A stretch of 64,000 nucleotides of DNA, from assembly GCA_004556975.1 (NCBI GenBank), contig SFFD01000005.1, forward strand, positions 1-64,000. The letters run 5' to 3'. Below, in pieces: positions 53,115 to 61,196 of the stretch (within the stretch, counting starts at the first letter, position 1; every line of letters begins with the position of its first letter). The notes beneath the pieces are model-generated. The model was not told the DNA's origin. It saw nothing but the letters and a program-made list of their open reading frames with translations, and did no database searches. The stretch comes from Oscillospiraceae bacterium (GTDB taxonomy: Bacteria > Bacillota > Clostridia > Oscillospirales > Ruminococcaceae). A program made the position numbers and the translations under genes.

Positions 53115-53140
53115 GCCCGCTCAGTTTGGAGCGGGCGTTT
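53115..53140. terminator. Terminator after the LCP-like gene
   Basis: GCCCGCTC (53115-53122) / GAGCGGGC (53129-53136), followed by GTTTCTTTTT on the plus strand and by GGCCGCTTTTTG on the minus strand, where it would end the gene at 53146. Confidence 0.75.
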
Positions 53141-53145
53141 CTTTT

Positions 53146-54000
53146 TCACTCATTTTTTTCTGCCGTAAAATATTTTTTTATCCTTTCCCTTGTAACGGCG
53201 GAAAAATAAAGTTCGCCGCCTGCGCCTTCATCAAGGTCGCAGGTAACATGGCTTGAAATGGGGCTTTTTTCGGCGCAAAGCGCTTTTACGGCGCCGCGAA
53301 GCTCGGCGCGCGAAAATGCGTCAACGGAATTTTCGGTGGAGGAATAGACCGAAGAGGAAAGCGCGGAACCTTCCGGAAGAAAGCGCCGCACTCGCCTTCC
53401 GAAAAAAGAGGAAATCAGGCGGGAAGTAACGTCACAGCGGGAAATTTCGTCAAAATCGGGATAGGTGACAAGGTCGTAAAATTTTTTGCCCGTAATGCTT
53501 TGCACTCCGGCGGAAAGATCGATGTAGCGTTCGCCGTCGGAATAGAAGAGGCTTTCCGGCAGAATATAATCAAAAGAGCCGGCTTTCGCCATAACCGTCT
53601 CGCAGGTGTTCCGGTTCCATATAAACCAGCCCGAAACCGCTATGCCAAGCTCTTTTTCTGTTGCGGCGGCAAACTCGCTGTGAGAAAGCTCTTTATAGAC
53701 TTTTGCGGCAGCCGGCATGTCTGGCAAGCTTTCAAAGACGACGGCGTCAGGGAATGTAAGCACGGGAATTCTTCCGTTTTGCGGGTCAAAGCACACAAGA
53801 GTAAAGGGCCCGGCGGCGCCGTCTTCCTCAAAAATCAAAAGCAGGGTTTCGCTTTCGGCATAAATTTCCGGCGAAGAGCTTTCCGCTTCCGCCGGCGCTT
53901 TTTTGTCGGTTGCGGAATATCGGTATACGAAAATCGCCGCCGCGGAAAATACAAAAACAAAGCCCGTAAAAAAGGCAAGCATAAAGATTTTAAGTTTCAT
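53146..54000 (-). CDS. Divergent LytR-CpsA-Psr (LCP)-like membrane protein
   Basis: 284 residues. One N-terminal membrane helix (about residues 7-26) is followed by a Ser/Glu linker and an extracytoplasmic domain that follows the LCP outline: a strand LLLIFEE where LCP has the L-L-G-x-D start, FTLVCFDPQNGRIPVLTFP for the usual S-I-P-R strand, then YKELSHSEFAAATEKELGI, a GWFIWNRNTCETVMAKAGSFDY core, and LSAGVQSITGKKFYDLVTYPDF for the G-x-Q-x-L-x-G block. The catalytic Arg and Asp residues that bind the pyrophosphate are missing, so enzyme activity in attaching glycopolymers to peptidoglycan is doubtful. It lies next to spoIIID on the same strand, 68 bases downstream of it, so a sporulation role is possible. 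Confidence 0.5.
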   Translation of the reverse strand: MKLKIFMLAFFTGFVFVFSAAAIFVYRYSATDKKAPAEAESSSPEIYAESETLLLIFEEDGAAGPFTLVCFDPQNGRIPVLTFPDAVVFESLPDMPAAAKVYKELSHSEFAAATEKELGIAVSGWFIWNRNTCETVMAKAGSFDYILPESLFYSDGERYIDLSAGVQSITGKKFYDLVTYPDFDEISRCDVTSRLISSFFGRRVRRFLPEGSALSSSVYSSTENSVDAFSRAELRGAVKALCAEKSPISSHVTCDLDEGAGGELYFSAVTRERIKKYFTAEKNE

Positions 54001-54068
54001 AAAGAAATCCCCTTCCGGGGATTAGTTTTGCATTTTTGTCAGCGGGTTATTCCCGCCGCGGCGATTTT

Positions 54069-54335
54069 TCAGCGGGTTTGCTCCTCGCGGATTCGTTCAT
54101 ATTTTTGTTTTGTCGCTTCGCCGCCGCGAAGGTGGCGTTCCCTTTTGTTTTGCTCCAGAACGGATTTGGCTTCTGCGAAAAGCGCGGGACTTATATGTGC
54201 AAGTCGTTCGGAAACATCCTTGTGCACCGTGCTTTTGCTTACCCCAAAGCGCTTTGCGGTTTGGCGCACCGTTGTTTTGTTTTCAATTATGTATTCCGCC
54301 GCGGCAACGGCTCTTTCTTCCGGAAGACCTTTCAT
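54069..54335 (-). CDS. spoIIID: Sporulation transcription factor SpoIIID
   Basis: 88 residues, the normal length. SpoIIID binds DNA in the mother cell during sporulation and switches gene sets under sigma-E and sigma-K. The whole family pattern is present: ERAVAAAEYIIENKTTVRQTAKRFGVSKSTVHKDVSERL, a helix-turn-helix with recognition helix SKSTVHKDV, and a basic C-terminus (NKRERHLRGGEATKQKY). ATG 54335 has AGGAGG about 12 bases upstream. A hairpin AATCCCC/GGGGATT (54004-54022) lies between it and the next gene. It shows that this organism belongs to a spore-forming lineage. Confidence 0.96.
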   Translation of the reverse strand: MKGLPEERAVAAAEYIIENKTTVRQTAKRFGVSKSTVHKDVSERLAHISPALFAEAKSVLEQNKRERHLRGGEATKQKYERIREEQTR

Positions 54336-54466
54336 GAACAGACATTACCTCCTAAAAAACAGTTTAGTGTAAAAGGTATGAAAGAAAATAAAGAAATATT
54401 ACCGCAAAACGGCTTTTTCCCAAAGTGAAGCGCTGCCGCCGGGAGTTTAATACACATGATAATAAT

Positions 54467-54507
54467 TTCTTAAGCTATTCTTAAATCTTTCGCGGCTTGT
54501 TTCTTAA
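54467..54507 (+). promoter_or_regulatory. Three direct TTCTTAA repeats upstream of the glycosyltransferase gene
   Basis: TTCTTAA occurs at 54467-54473, 54478-54484 and 54501-54507, spaced 11 and 23 bases, so all on about one face of the helix. They resemble half-sites of OmpR/PhoB-type response regulators. They lie 78-118 bases before the ATG at 54585. Confidence 0.45.
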
Positions 54508-54584
54508 ATTTATTTTCTTTATCATTTGTTACGGAAAGAAAAATAAGGTGTGATTTTCAGGAAAATGAAAGGAGAATAAAATTT

Positions 54585-55838
54585 ATGGATGCCCTGCTTA
54601 CCATAAACTTTTTATTAGCGGCAATATTTTTTATCTGTTATGCATATCAGTTCATATACATTCCCGTTCCGTGGTTCAAAAAACCGCATGAGCATGCGGT
54701 TGAGCACCGCCACCGCTTTGCGGTGCTTATCTGCGCGCGAAATGAAGAACGCGTAATTGCAAAGCTTATAGAGAGCATACACCGTCAGACATACGACTGC
54801 GGAAGCATACGCGTTTTCGTAATGGCGGACAACTGCACCGACAATACCGCAAGGGTTGCCCGCAACGCGGGCGCCGCAGTATATAAAAGAAATAACCCCT
54901 TCCTTATAGGAAAGGGCTATGCGCTGGAGGAGCTTCTTAACAACATTACCGAGGATTATCCCCGCGGATATTTTGACGGATATTTTGTTTTTGACGCAGA
55001 CAATGTTCTTGACAAGAACTATATAAAAGAGATGAACCGCACCTTTTGCGACGGTTACGATATAATAACAAGCTACAGAGATTCCAAAAACTACGGCGAC
55101 AACTGGATTTCGGCGGGCTATGCCCTTTGGTTTCTTAGGGAATCCAGATATCTTAATCATGCGCGTTTTCTTTTGGGCACAAGCTGCGCCGTTTCAGGAA
55201 CAGGCTTTTTCTTCAGCAAAAGAATCCTTGAAAAAAACGGCGGATGGCCGTTTCACCTGCTTACCGAGGACATTGAGTTCACCGTGCACAACATAATTAA
55301 CGGCGAAAAGGTCGGCTTTTGCCCAAAAGCGGTGCTTTATGATGAACAGCCGACTTCGTTCTGCCAGTCCTGCCGCCAGCGTATGCGCTGGGCAAAGGGA
55401 TATATTCAGGTGTTTCGGAAATACGGAGCGGATTTGCTTAAAGGCGCGCTGCGCGGAAATTTCTCCTGCTTTGATATGGCAATGGCAATAATGCCCGCGG
55501 TGGTGCTTACCGCAGCCTGCATTCTGGTAAACTCCGTAACGGCGGCGCTTACCCTGGCTTCGGGGGGAAGCCTTGTTCCCATACTTGTTTCGGTAGGACA
55601 AAGCATACTCAATATGTATCTTACGCTTTTTGCCATAGGCGCCGTTACTACCGCTACGGAATGGAAGATGATTGCCGCCCCGACATGGAAAAAGATAATT
55701 TATACCTTCACATTTCCGCTTTTTATGTTCACCTACATACCGATTTCCTTCGCGGCAATTTTTGCCCATGTTGAATGGAAACCCATTGAGCACAGCGTAA
55801 GCGTAAGCTGCGAAGAACTCTGGCAGGAGGGCGCATGA
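54585..55838 (+). CDS. Processive family 2 glycosyltransferase (membrane)
   Basis: 417 residues. An N-terminal membrane helix (about 5-27) precedes a GT2 domain with LICARNEERVI, a VMADNCTDNTA strand, DADN as the metal DxD, TEDIEF as the catalytic-base region and the RQRMRWAKG (Q-x-x-R-W) motif of processive synthases, followed by about four C-terminal membrane segments. This layout is that of poly-sugar synthases such as those for hyaluronan, cellulose-like or N-acetylglucosamine polymers. It starts at ATG 54585 with AAAGGAGA 12 bases upstream. It overlaps the next small gene by 4 bases. Confidence 0.9.
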   Translation: MDALLTINFLLAAIFFICYAYQFIYIPVPWFKKPHEHAVEHRHRFAVLICARNEERVIAKLIESIHRQTYDCGSIRVFVMADNCTDNTARVARNAGAAVYKRNNPFLIGKGYALEELLNNITEDYPRGYFDGYFVFDADNVLDKNYIKEMNRTFCDGYDIITSYRDSKNYGDNWISAGYALWFLRESRYLNHARFLLGTSCAVSGTGFFFSKRILEKNGGWPFHLLTEDIEFTVHNIINGEKVGFCPKAVLYDEQPTSFCQSCRQRMRWAKGYIQVFRKYGADLLKGALRGNFSCFDMAMAIMPAVVLTAACILVNSVTAALTLASGGSLVPILVSVGQSILNMYLTLFAIGAVTTATEWKMIAAPTWKKIIYTFTFPLFMFTYIPISFAAIFAHVEWKPIEHSVSVSCEELWQEGA

Positions 55839-56188
55839 ACGACCAAAGCCCTGCAGCAGGGCAAAATTATGAATATGCGGTAAGCATAGAAAAAATCCAA
55901 AGCCGCACAAAAAAGCTGTGTCTTGCGGTGGTTTCCGCCGCGCTTTGCACGCTTATGTTTTGGCTTTCCATGGGCACGGCGGATTATGTTCGGGTAATGA
56001 AGCTTCACGAGAGGCCGCTTTTCTGCGTTGCCTCCGACCTCAATGAACAGGGCGGCTGCTTTTACGGCTTCGGATATTCTTTTGATATTGAAGGCGATTT
56101 TGCCGATGGCGCAGCCGAAAGCGGCAAGATAAAAGGCGCAACAATGTATATCTTTGGTATGAAGGCGGGGCATACCTCGGAAAAATAG
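55835..56188 (+). CDS. Small membrane protein partner of the glycosyltransferase
   Basis: 117 residues, not recognised. It has one membrane helix at about residues 28-46 (LCLAVVSAALCTLMFWL), a cytoplasmic N-terminus with Glu, Lys and Arg, and an extracytoplasmic region with CVASDLNEQGGCFYGFGY, including two Cys that could form a disulfide. ATG 55835 overlaps the glycosyltransferase stop by 4 bases, so the two proteins are made together. It may be an accessory subunit of the synthase. This is judged from overlap only. Confidence 0.65.
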   Translation: MNDQSPAAGQNYEYAVSIEKIQSRTKKLCLAVVSAALCTLMFWLSMGTADYVRVMKLHERPLFCVASDLNEQGGCFYGFGYSFDIEGDFADGAAESGKIKGATMYIFGMKAGHTSEK

Positions 56189-56266
56189 CCGTCGGCTGCG
56201 CTTTTCCGCCAAAAATCAGAGATTCGGGCGATACAGCATTAAGCCCTTTCTCGCATATATAACAGC

Positions 56267-56300
56267 AAATTCCGGAGAAGGCCTGCCTTCTCCGGAATTT
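56267..56300 (+). terminator. Terminator after the glycosyltransferase pair
   Basis: AAATTCCGGAGAAGG with CTTCTCCGGAATTT on the other side (about 15 bp), then TGTATTTT. Confidence 0.75.
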
Positions 56301-56316
56301 GTATTTTATCCGTATA

Positions 56317-56352
56317 CAAAAAATCCCCCGCCTGAATGGCGGGGGATTTTCG
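56317..56352 (-). terminator. Terminator after tmk
   Basis: AAATCCCCCGCC / GGCGGGGGATTTT with a 5-base loop. On the minus strand it is followed by a TTTTT run; it ends the thymidylate kinase gene. Confidence 0.85.
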
Positions 56353-56363
56353 AAACAGGAAAA

Positions 56364-56990
56364 TCAAAGCAATTTTTCAACAGCGGCGCGGATATCTTCA
56401 AAAACGTCTTCCTTTGCGCGCGCGCCGTCCACAACAACGATATTATCCCTTCCGGCAAGCATATCGAAAACAATGCCGTAGCGCCGGCGGGTTTCTGCAA
56501 TAACGGCGGCGTTTTCCTCATAGATTTCAAAATGACTGCGGCCGGCCTGAATGTGTTCCATGCATTTTTCCGGGTCGAGGTCAATAAAAATACATATATC
56601 CGGCTTCATAATGGACGGGCAGTTAAGATTCATCGCGGCAACCCATTCAAGAGAACCGCCCACGCCCTGATAAGCGATGGAGGAGTAATAATATCTGTCG
56701 CACACAACATCGGTTCCGCTTTCGATATACCGGCGGATTCCGCTTTTCGGGCTTACGTTATGGGCAACTCGGTCGGCAAGAAACATTGCCGCAAGCTCGT
56801 CGTTTGTGCGCGGGTGTTCCGCCCCAAGACCGTCGCGCACCATTCCGCCAAGGCCGCTTGCGGTGGGCTCTGCGGTGTGGTGAACGCGGCGACCCTTGCT
56901 TCGCAGATATGCCGCAAGAAGCTCCGCCTGAGTGGTCTTTCCGCTTCCGTCAACACCCTCTATTACAATAAAAAGTCCTTTTTCACTCAT
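56364..56990 (-). CDS. tmk: Thymidylate kinase
   Basis: 208 residues. It phosphorylates dTMP to dTDP for DNA synthesis. P-loop GVDGSGKTTQ at residues 11-20, then TAEPTASG, DRVAHN, the DR(Y) motif CDRYYYSSIAYQG and a LID region with AGRSHFEIYEENAAV. Length is normal. GAAAGG lies about 9 bases before the ATG. It is transcribed away from gdpP and toward the glycosyltransferase, with its own terminator. Confidence 0.95.
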   Translation of the reverse strand: MSEKGLFIVIEGVDGSGKTTQAELLAAYLRSKGRRVHHTAEPTASGLGGMVRDGLGAEHPRTNDELAAMFLADRVAHNVSPKSGIRRYIESGTDVVCDRYYYSSIAYQGVGGSLEWVAAMNLNCPSIMKPDICIFIDLDPEKCMEHIQAGRSHFEIYEENAAVIAETRRRYGIVFDMLAGRDNIVVVDGARAKEDVFEDIRAAVEKLL

Positions 56991-57160
56991 AATTCAAGCA
57001 CCTTTCAAAAACACAAGTCAACTGAAATTATTATATCCCATGCAAAAGCGAATGTCAAATTATAAGCCGCTTATGCGCGGGCAGGCAAAGGCGCATCGGG
57101 ATATATTCCCCGGCAGCAGAAAGTCTTTTATATTTATATAAAAATAGAATAAAAAATAGT

Positions 57161-57189
57161 TGTAACTCAAGATGCGATTTGTTATAATG
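57161..57189 (+). promoter_or_regulatory. Promoter of gdpP
   Basis: TTGTAA (57161-57166), a 17-base spacer and TATAAT (57184-57189). A 14-base palindrome CGCATATATATGCG (57204-57217) and an AGGATT/AATCCT hairpin (57224-57256) lie in the leader. Confidence 0.65.
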
Positions 57190-57287
57190 TAATATGTATA
57201 TTCGCATATATATGCGTTTTTGAGGATTGCGGCGCGCTGCGGCGCCGGTAATCCTGACCACGAGAAGGAAAGGAGGCATTTTCGCGG

Positions 57288-59267
57288 ATGAAAAAAAACA
57301 TGGACCTTCTTCAGGCGGCAATGATTGTGCTTATTGTGCTTTTGGCGGTTGTTACCGGAATGACGGCTTCATATGATATGAAGCTTTTCTGGGTTGAGCT
57401 TCCTTTTGCGCTGGCCGCGGTTGTTTTCGGCATAATTCGCATTGTTTTTGCAAGAAGGGATTCCCGAAAATTCCTTGAATATGTTGCAGGAAGGCTTGGC
57501 GCGGTACGCGGCAGCGGCCTTGTAAATTTTCCCATGGCGGTGGCGGTTGTTGACGGCAACGGCTGTTTTGTTTGGTGCAACGGTCTGTTTTATGATAATG
57601 TGGTGCACAGGGACGAGGTGCTGGGTCTTTCCGCAGACGCCGTCTTTGAAGGCTTTGATATGAAAAAAGCGCTTGCTCCGGAAGGCTGTATAGTTAAATA
57701 TAAAGGCGGGTGCTATGCGGTATGCGCCGTACAGTCGGGCGACAACGCGCCGGAGCGGCTTTATGCGCTTTATTTTGTCGACCGCACGGAAGAACACCGC
57801 ATTACCGCCCTTTATAATGAAACGCGGCCCGTGGTTATGAGCATTGTGCTCGATAATCTTGAGGATCTTTTCGCCAACTGCCGCGACAGCGAAAAAAGCA
57901 GAATTATGGGCGAGGTAGAGGATCTTTTTGAAAATTTCGCAGAAAAGAATCATGCCCTTATCAAGCGCTGCGAAAGCTCAAAATATATTGTTGTTCTTGA
58001 ACAGAAATATCTTGAAAAAATGGAGGAAGAGCGCTTCTCCATTCTCGATAAGGCAAGAAAGATACTTACAAGCGAGGGACTTCCGGTAACCCTTTCCATC
58101 GGTGTTGCCGGCGGCGATTACAGCCTTAACCGCCTTATGGAATTTTCCGGACAGGCGGTGGAAATGGCTCTTGGCCGCGGCGGCGACCAGGCGGCGGTTA
58201 AAGAAATCGGCGGATATGAGTTTTACGGCGGCTTTGCAAAGGGCGTAGAAAAGCGCACAAAGGTAAAAACCCGCGTTGTCGCGGCGGCGCTTTGCGACCT
58301 TATTGAATCAAGCGGAAACGTGCTTACCATGGGTCACCGTTTCGGCGACCTTGACTGCATCGGCGCCGCCATAGCCATGGCGGAAGCCTGCCGCGATATG
58401 GATAAGGACGCCCATGTTGTGGTCAACAAATCCACCTGCCTTGCAAAACCGCTTATTGAAAAAACCGAGCAAAGCGGAGAAAGCGACCTTTTCATTTCTC
58501 CGGAGGCTGCCATGGAGCGGGTTACGGAAGATACGCTGCTTATAATTGTTGATACGCATGTTCAAAATATTCTTGAATCAAGAGAGCTTTACGCAAAGTG
58601 CCGGAACGTAGCGGTTATAGACCACCACCGCCGCATGATGGGAAGCGTTGAAAACGCGGTGATTTTCTATCACGAGCCTTATGCCTCCTCCGCTTCCGAA
58701 ATGGTGACGGAGCTGCTTCAGTATTTTGATTCCCGCTGCAAGGTGACAAAGTCAGAAGCAGAAGCCCTTCTTTCGGGCATTATGCTTGATACAAAAAGCT
58801 TTACAATGCGGGCGGGCGTGCGCACCTTTGAAGCGGCGGCTTTTCTTAAAAAGCAGGGCGCGGATACGGTTCGCGTAAAGGAACTTTTTTCCGGCAGCCT
58901 TGAAAGCTATCGCCACCGTTCCGAAATCGTTTCAAGGGCAGAGGTTTACCGCGGCTGCGCCATAAGCTTTGCAAAGGCATATGACGACGTAAGCCTTGTC
59001 GCGCCGCAGGCGGCGGACGAACTTCTTACAATAGAGGGTGTTGTTGCTTCGGTGGTTATGTTTAAAACCGCCTCCGGAGTGTCTTTCTCTGCAAGAAGCC
59101 TTGGCGGAATGAACGTTCAGATTATAATGGAAACCCTTGGGGGCGGCGGGCACCAGACCATGGCCGGCGCCCAGATGCAGGACGTAACCCCGCAGGAAGC
59201 TGCCGTTGCCCTTAAAAACGCAATTGACAAATATTTCGATGATGCCGAAGGGCACGCAGACCAGTAA
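57288..59267 (+). CDS. gdpP: Cyclic-di-AMP phosphodiesterase GdpP
   Basis: 659 residues. Two N-terminal membrane helices (about 10-28 and 33-52) lead to a PAS-like sensor (VVDGNGCFVWCNGLF), a degenerate GGDEF domain (residues ~170-300, no GGDEF motif left, ATPase in relatives), and a DHH-DHHA1 phosphoesterase: GHRFGDLDCIGAAIA, VIDHHRR, and GGGGHQTMAGAQM near residue 625. These are the metal and substrate motifs that cut c-di-AMP to pApA, a signal that governs potassium, osmotic balance and cell wall stress. ATG 57288 has GGAGG 10 bases upstream. It heads the series rplI-dnaB-tilS. Confidence 0.95.
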   Translation: MKKNMDLLQAAMIVLIVLLAVVTGMTASYDMKLFWVELPFALAAVVFGIIRIVFARRDSRKFLEYVAGRLGAVRGSGLVNFPMAVAVVDGNGCFVWCNGLFYDNVVHRDEVLGLSADAVFEGFDMKKALAPEGCIVKYKGGCYAVCAVQSGDNAPERLYALYFVDRTEEHRITALYNETRPVVMSIVLDNLEDLFANCRDSEKSRIMGEVEDLFENFAEKNHALIKRCESSKYIVVLEQKYLEKMEEERFSILDKARKILTSEGLPVTLSIGVAGGDYSLNRLMEFSGQAVEMALGRGGDQAAVKEIGGYEFYGGFAKGVEKRTKVKTRVVAAALCDLIESSGNVLTMGHRFGDLDCIGAAIAMAEACRDMDKDAHVVVNKSTCLAKPLIEKTEQSGESDLFISPEAAMERVTEDTLLIIVDTHVQNILESRELYAKCRNVAVIDHHRRMMGSVENAVIFYHEPYASSASEMVTELLQYFDSRCKVTKSEAEALLSGIMLDTKSFTMRAGVRTFEAAAFLKKQGADTVRVKELFSGSLESYRHRSEIVSRAEVYRGCAISFAKAYDDVSLVAPQAADELLTIEGVVASVVMFKTASGVSFSARSLGGMNVQIIMETLGGGGHQTMAGAQMQDVTPQEAAVALKNAIDKYFDDAEGHADQ

Positions 59268-59356
59268 GAGCGCATTTTTTTAAAAGAACGCGTCGGGGGA
59301 CGCGCATAAACAGCGATAATTCCCGTTAACATATACCCCGAAAGGAGAAAAATATC

Positions 59357-59800
59357 ATGAAAGTAATATTGCTTGAGGACATTAAAGGAACAGGAAAAAA
59401 GGGAGAGCTTATCAACGCTTCCGACGGATATGCAAGAAATTATCTTTTCCCCAAAAAGCTTGCGATGGAGGCTACGCCTCAGGCTCTTAACGAGCTTAAA
59501 CAGAAAGAAGCGGCAAAGGAACGCCGCCTTGCCATTGAAAAACAGGAGGCTCTTGACGCCGCGGCAAAAATAAAGGAAAAAACGGTTAAGATTTCATCTG
59601 CGGCAGGACAGAACGGAAAGCTTTTCGGTTCTGTAACGGCTACGGATGTTGCAGAGGAGATAAAGAAGCAGTTCGGACTTGAGGTTGACAGAAGAAAAGT
59701 TTCTCTTGAAAGCGAAATCAAGTCCTTCGGCACTTATAATGCAGAGGTTAAGTTCGGAAGCGGCGTTTCCGCAAAAATCTACGTGCTTGTAGCGGAATAA
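59357..59800 (+). CDS. rplI: 50S ribosomal protein L9
   Basis: 147 residues. The N-terminal domain [18 protein letters not shown] and [14 protein letters not shown] is the standard L9 start that binds 23S rRNA; a long Lys/Glu/Ala helix (residues ~45-80) links it to the C-terminal domain ending [18 protein letters not shown] is 8 bases before the ATG. It lies between gdpP and dnaB, the usual order in Firmicutes. Confidence 0.97.
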   Translation: MKVILLEDIKGTGKKGELINASDGYARNYLFPKKLAMEATPQALNELKQKEAAKERRLAIEKQEALDAAAKIKEKTVKISSAAGQNGKLFGSVTATDVAEEIKKQFGLEVDRRKVSLESEIKSFGTYNAEVKFGSGVSAKIYVLVAE

Positions 59801-59846
59801 ACGTCCGCATATAAACAAAAACGGCAAAAACATAGGAAGTGATTTT

Positions 59847-61196
59847 TTGGCAAAAGAGAATGATATGCTGCTTGGCATAGAGATGCCCTATAGCCTTGAG
59901 GCGGAGCAAAGCGTTCTTGGCGCCGTGCTTGTAGAGCCGGGCTGCCTTGCGGAGCTTGTGGAGCGTCTTCGCTCCGAAAGCTTTTATCGCCCACAGCACC
60001 GCGCCCTTTTTTCTGAAATGGTGCGTATGTTTACCGCCGGCGAGCCGGTGGATTTTATCACCGTGCTTGAAGCCGCTAAGGAAGCAGAGATTTTTCCTTC
60101 CGAGCAGGAAGCAAAGGTATATCTTTCTCACCTTATGGAGATTGTTCCCTCCGTACGAAATCTTGCGGCCTATGTTGACATAATTCTTGATAAACAGCTT
60201 TTGCGAAGCCTTCTTGAAATTTCCGGCGAAATAATGTCGGAAGCGAGAGAAAGCGGAGCAGAAGGCAGGGTTCTTTTGGATGCTGCGGAGCAGCATATCT
60301 ATGATTTGCGCCAAGGGCGCAGCGCCACGGGGCTTGTTCCCATAAGTGACACAATTTTAACCGCTTATGACCGCATAAACAAGCTTGCCGGACCTGACAG
60401 AGAAAAATTCCTCGGAATAAAAACCGGATACAGCGCCGTTGACAGAAAAATCGGCGGACTTAACAAGTCTGACCTTATACTTATTGCGGCCCGCCCCGGC
60501 ATGGGCAAAACGAGCTTTGCCCTTAATATTGCGGTGAATGTCGCTCTTAAAAAGCGCAGGGTCGCAATATTTTCCCTTGAAATGAGCAGTGAACAGATAA
60601 CCTCAAGAATTCTTTCCTGTGAAGCTTTGGTTGAAAGCAACCGTCTGCGCTCCGGCTCGCTTGAGGAGGCGGACTGGGTAAAGCTTGTGCAGACCGCCCA
60701 GGTTTTAAGCGGCGCGCAGATATTCATAGACGATACGGCGGGCATCACGGTTTCTGAAATGAAGGCAAAGCTTCGCCGCCTGCGTGATGTCGACCTTGTA
60801 ATCATTGACTATTTACAGCTTATGTCTTCCGGCAAACGCACGGATAACCGTGTGCAGGAGGTTTCTGAAATGACCCGTAACCTTAAGCTTATGGCAAGGG
60901 AGCTTGACGTTCCCGTGGTCGTTCTTTCCCAGCTTTCCCGCGCGACCGAAAGCCGCACCGGCCACCGCCCGATGCTTTCGGACCTTCGTGAATCCGGCTC
61001 CATTGAGCAGGATGCCGACATTGTAATGTTCCTTTACCGCGAATCGTATTATCAGCTTCAGGAGGGTGCTCCCGCGCCGGAACAGGACACCGTTGAGTGC
61101 ATTGTTTCCAAGAACCGCCACGGAGAAACCGGCACGGCCGTGCTTCTTTGGGACGGATGCCACACCAAGTTCTATACCATTGAGGAAGACAGATGA
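59847..61196 (+). CDS. dnaB: Replicative DNA helicase
   Basis: 449 residues from TTG 59847, with AGGAAG upstream; the N-terminus MAKENDMLLG fits the family. It unwinds DNA at the replication fork as a hexamer. The N-terminal helical collar begins SLEAEQSVLGAVL; the RecA-like C-terminal part has Walker A ARPGMGKTSFALN, LEMSSEQI, Walker B VIIDYLQLM and an arginine-finger region QLSRATESRTGHRPMLSDLRESG. It is called dnaC in B. subtilis. No intein is present. Its stop overlaps tilS by 4 bases. Confidence 0.96.
   Translation: MAKENDMLLGIEMPYSLEAEQSVLGAVLVEPGCLAELVERLRSESFYRPQHRALFSEMVRMFTAGEPVDFITVLEAAKEAEIFPSEQEAKVYLSHLMEIVPSVRNLAAYVDIILDKQLLRSLLEISGEIMSEARESGAEGRVLLDAAEQHIYDLRQGRSATGLVPISDTILTAYDRINKLAGPDREKFLGIKTGYSAVDRKIGGLNKSDLILIAARPGMGKTSFALNIAVNVALKKRRVAIFSLEMSSEQITSRILSCEALVESNRLRSGSLEEADWVKLVQTAQVLSGAQIFIDDTAGITVSEMKAKLRRLRDVDLVIIDYLQLMSSGKRTDNRVQEVSEMTRNLKLMARELDVPVVVLSQLSRATESRTGHRPMLSDLRESGSIEQDADIVMFLYRESYYQLQEGAPAPEQDTVECIVSKNRHGETGTAVLLWDGCHTKFYTIEEDR

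Noticed and set aside
57190..57287. ydaO-type c-di-AMP riboswitch before gdpP
   Set aside because: The leader is about 90 bases and lacks the known conserved core; only simple hairpins are seen.
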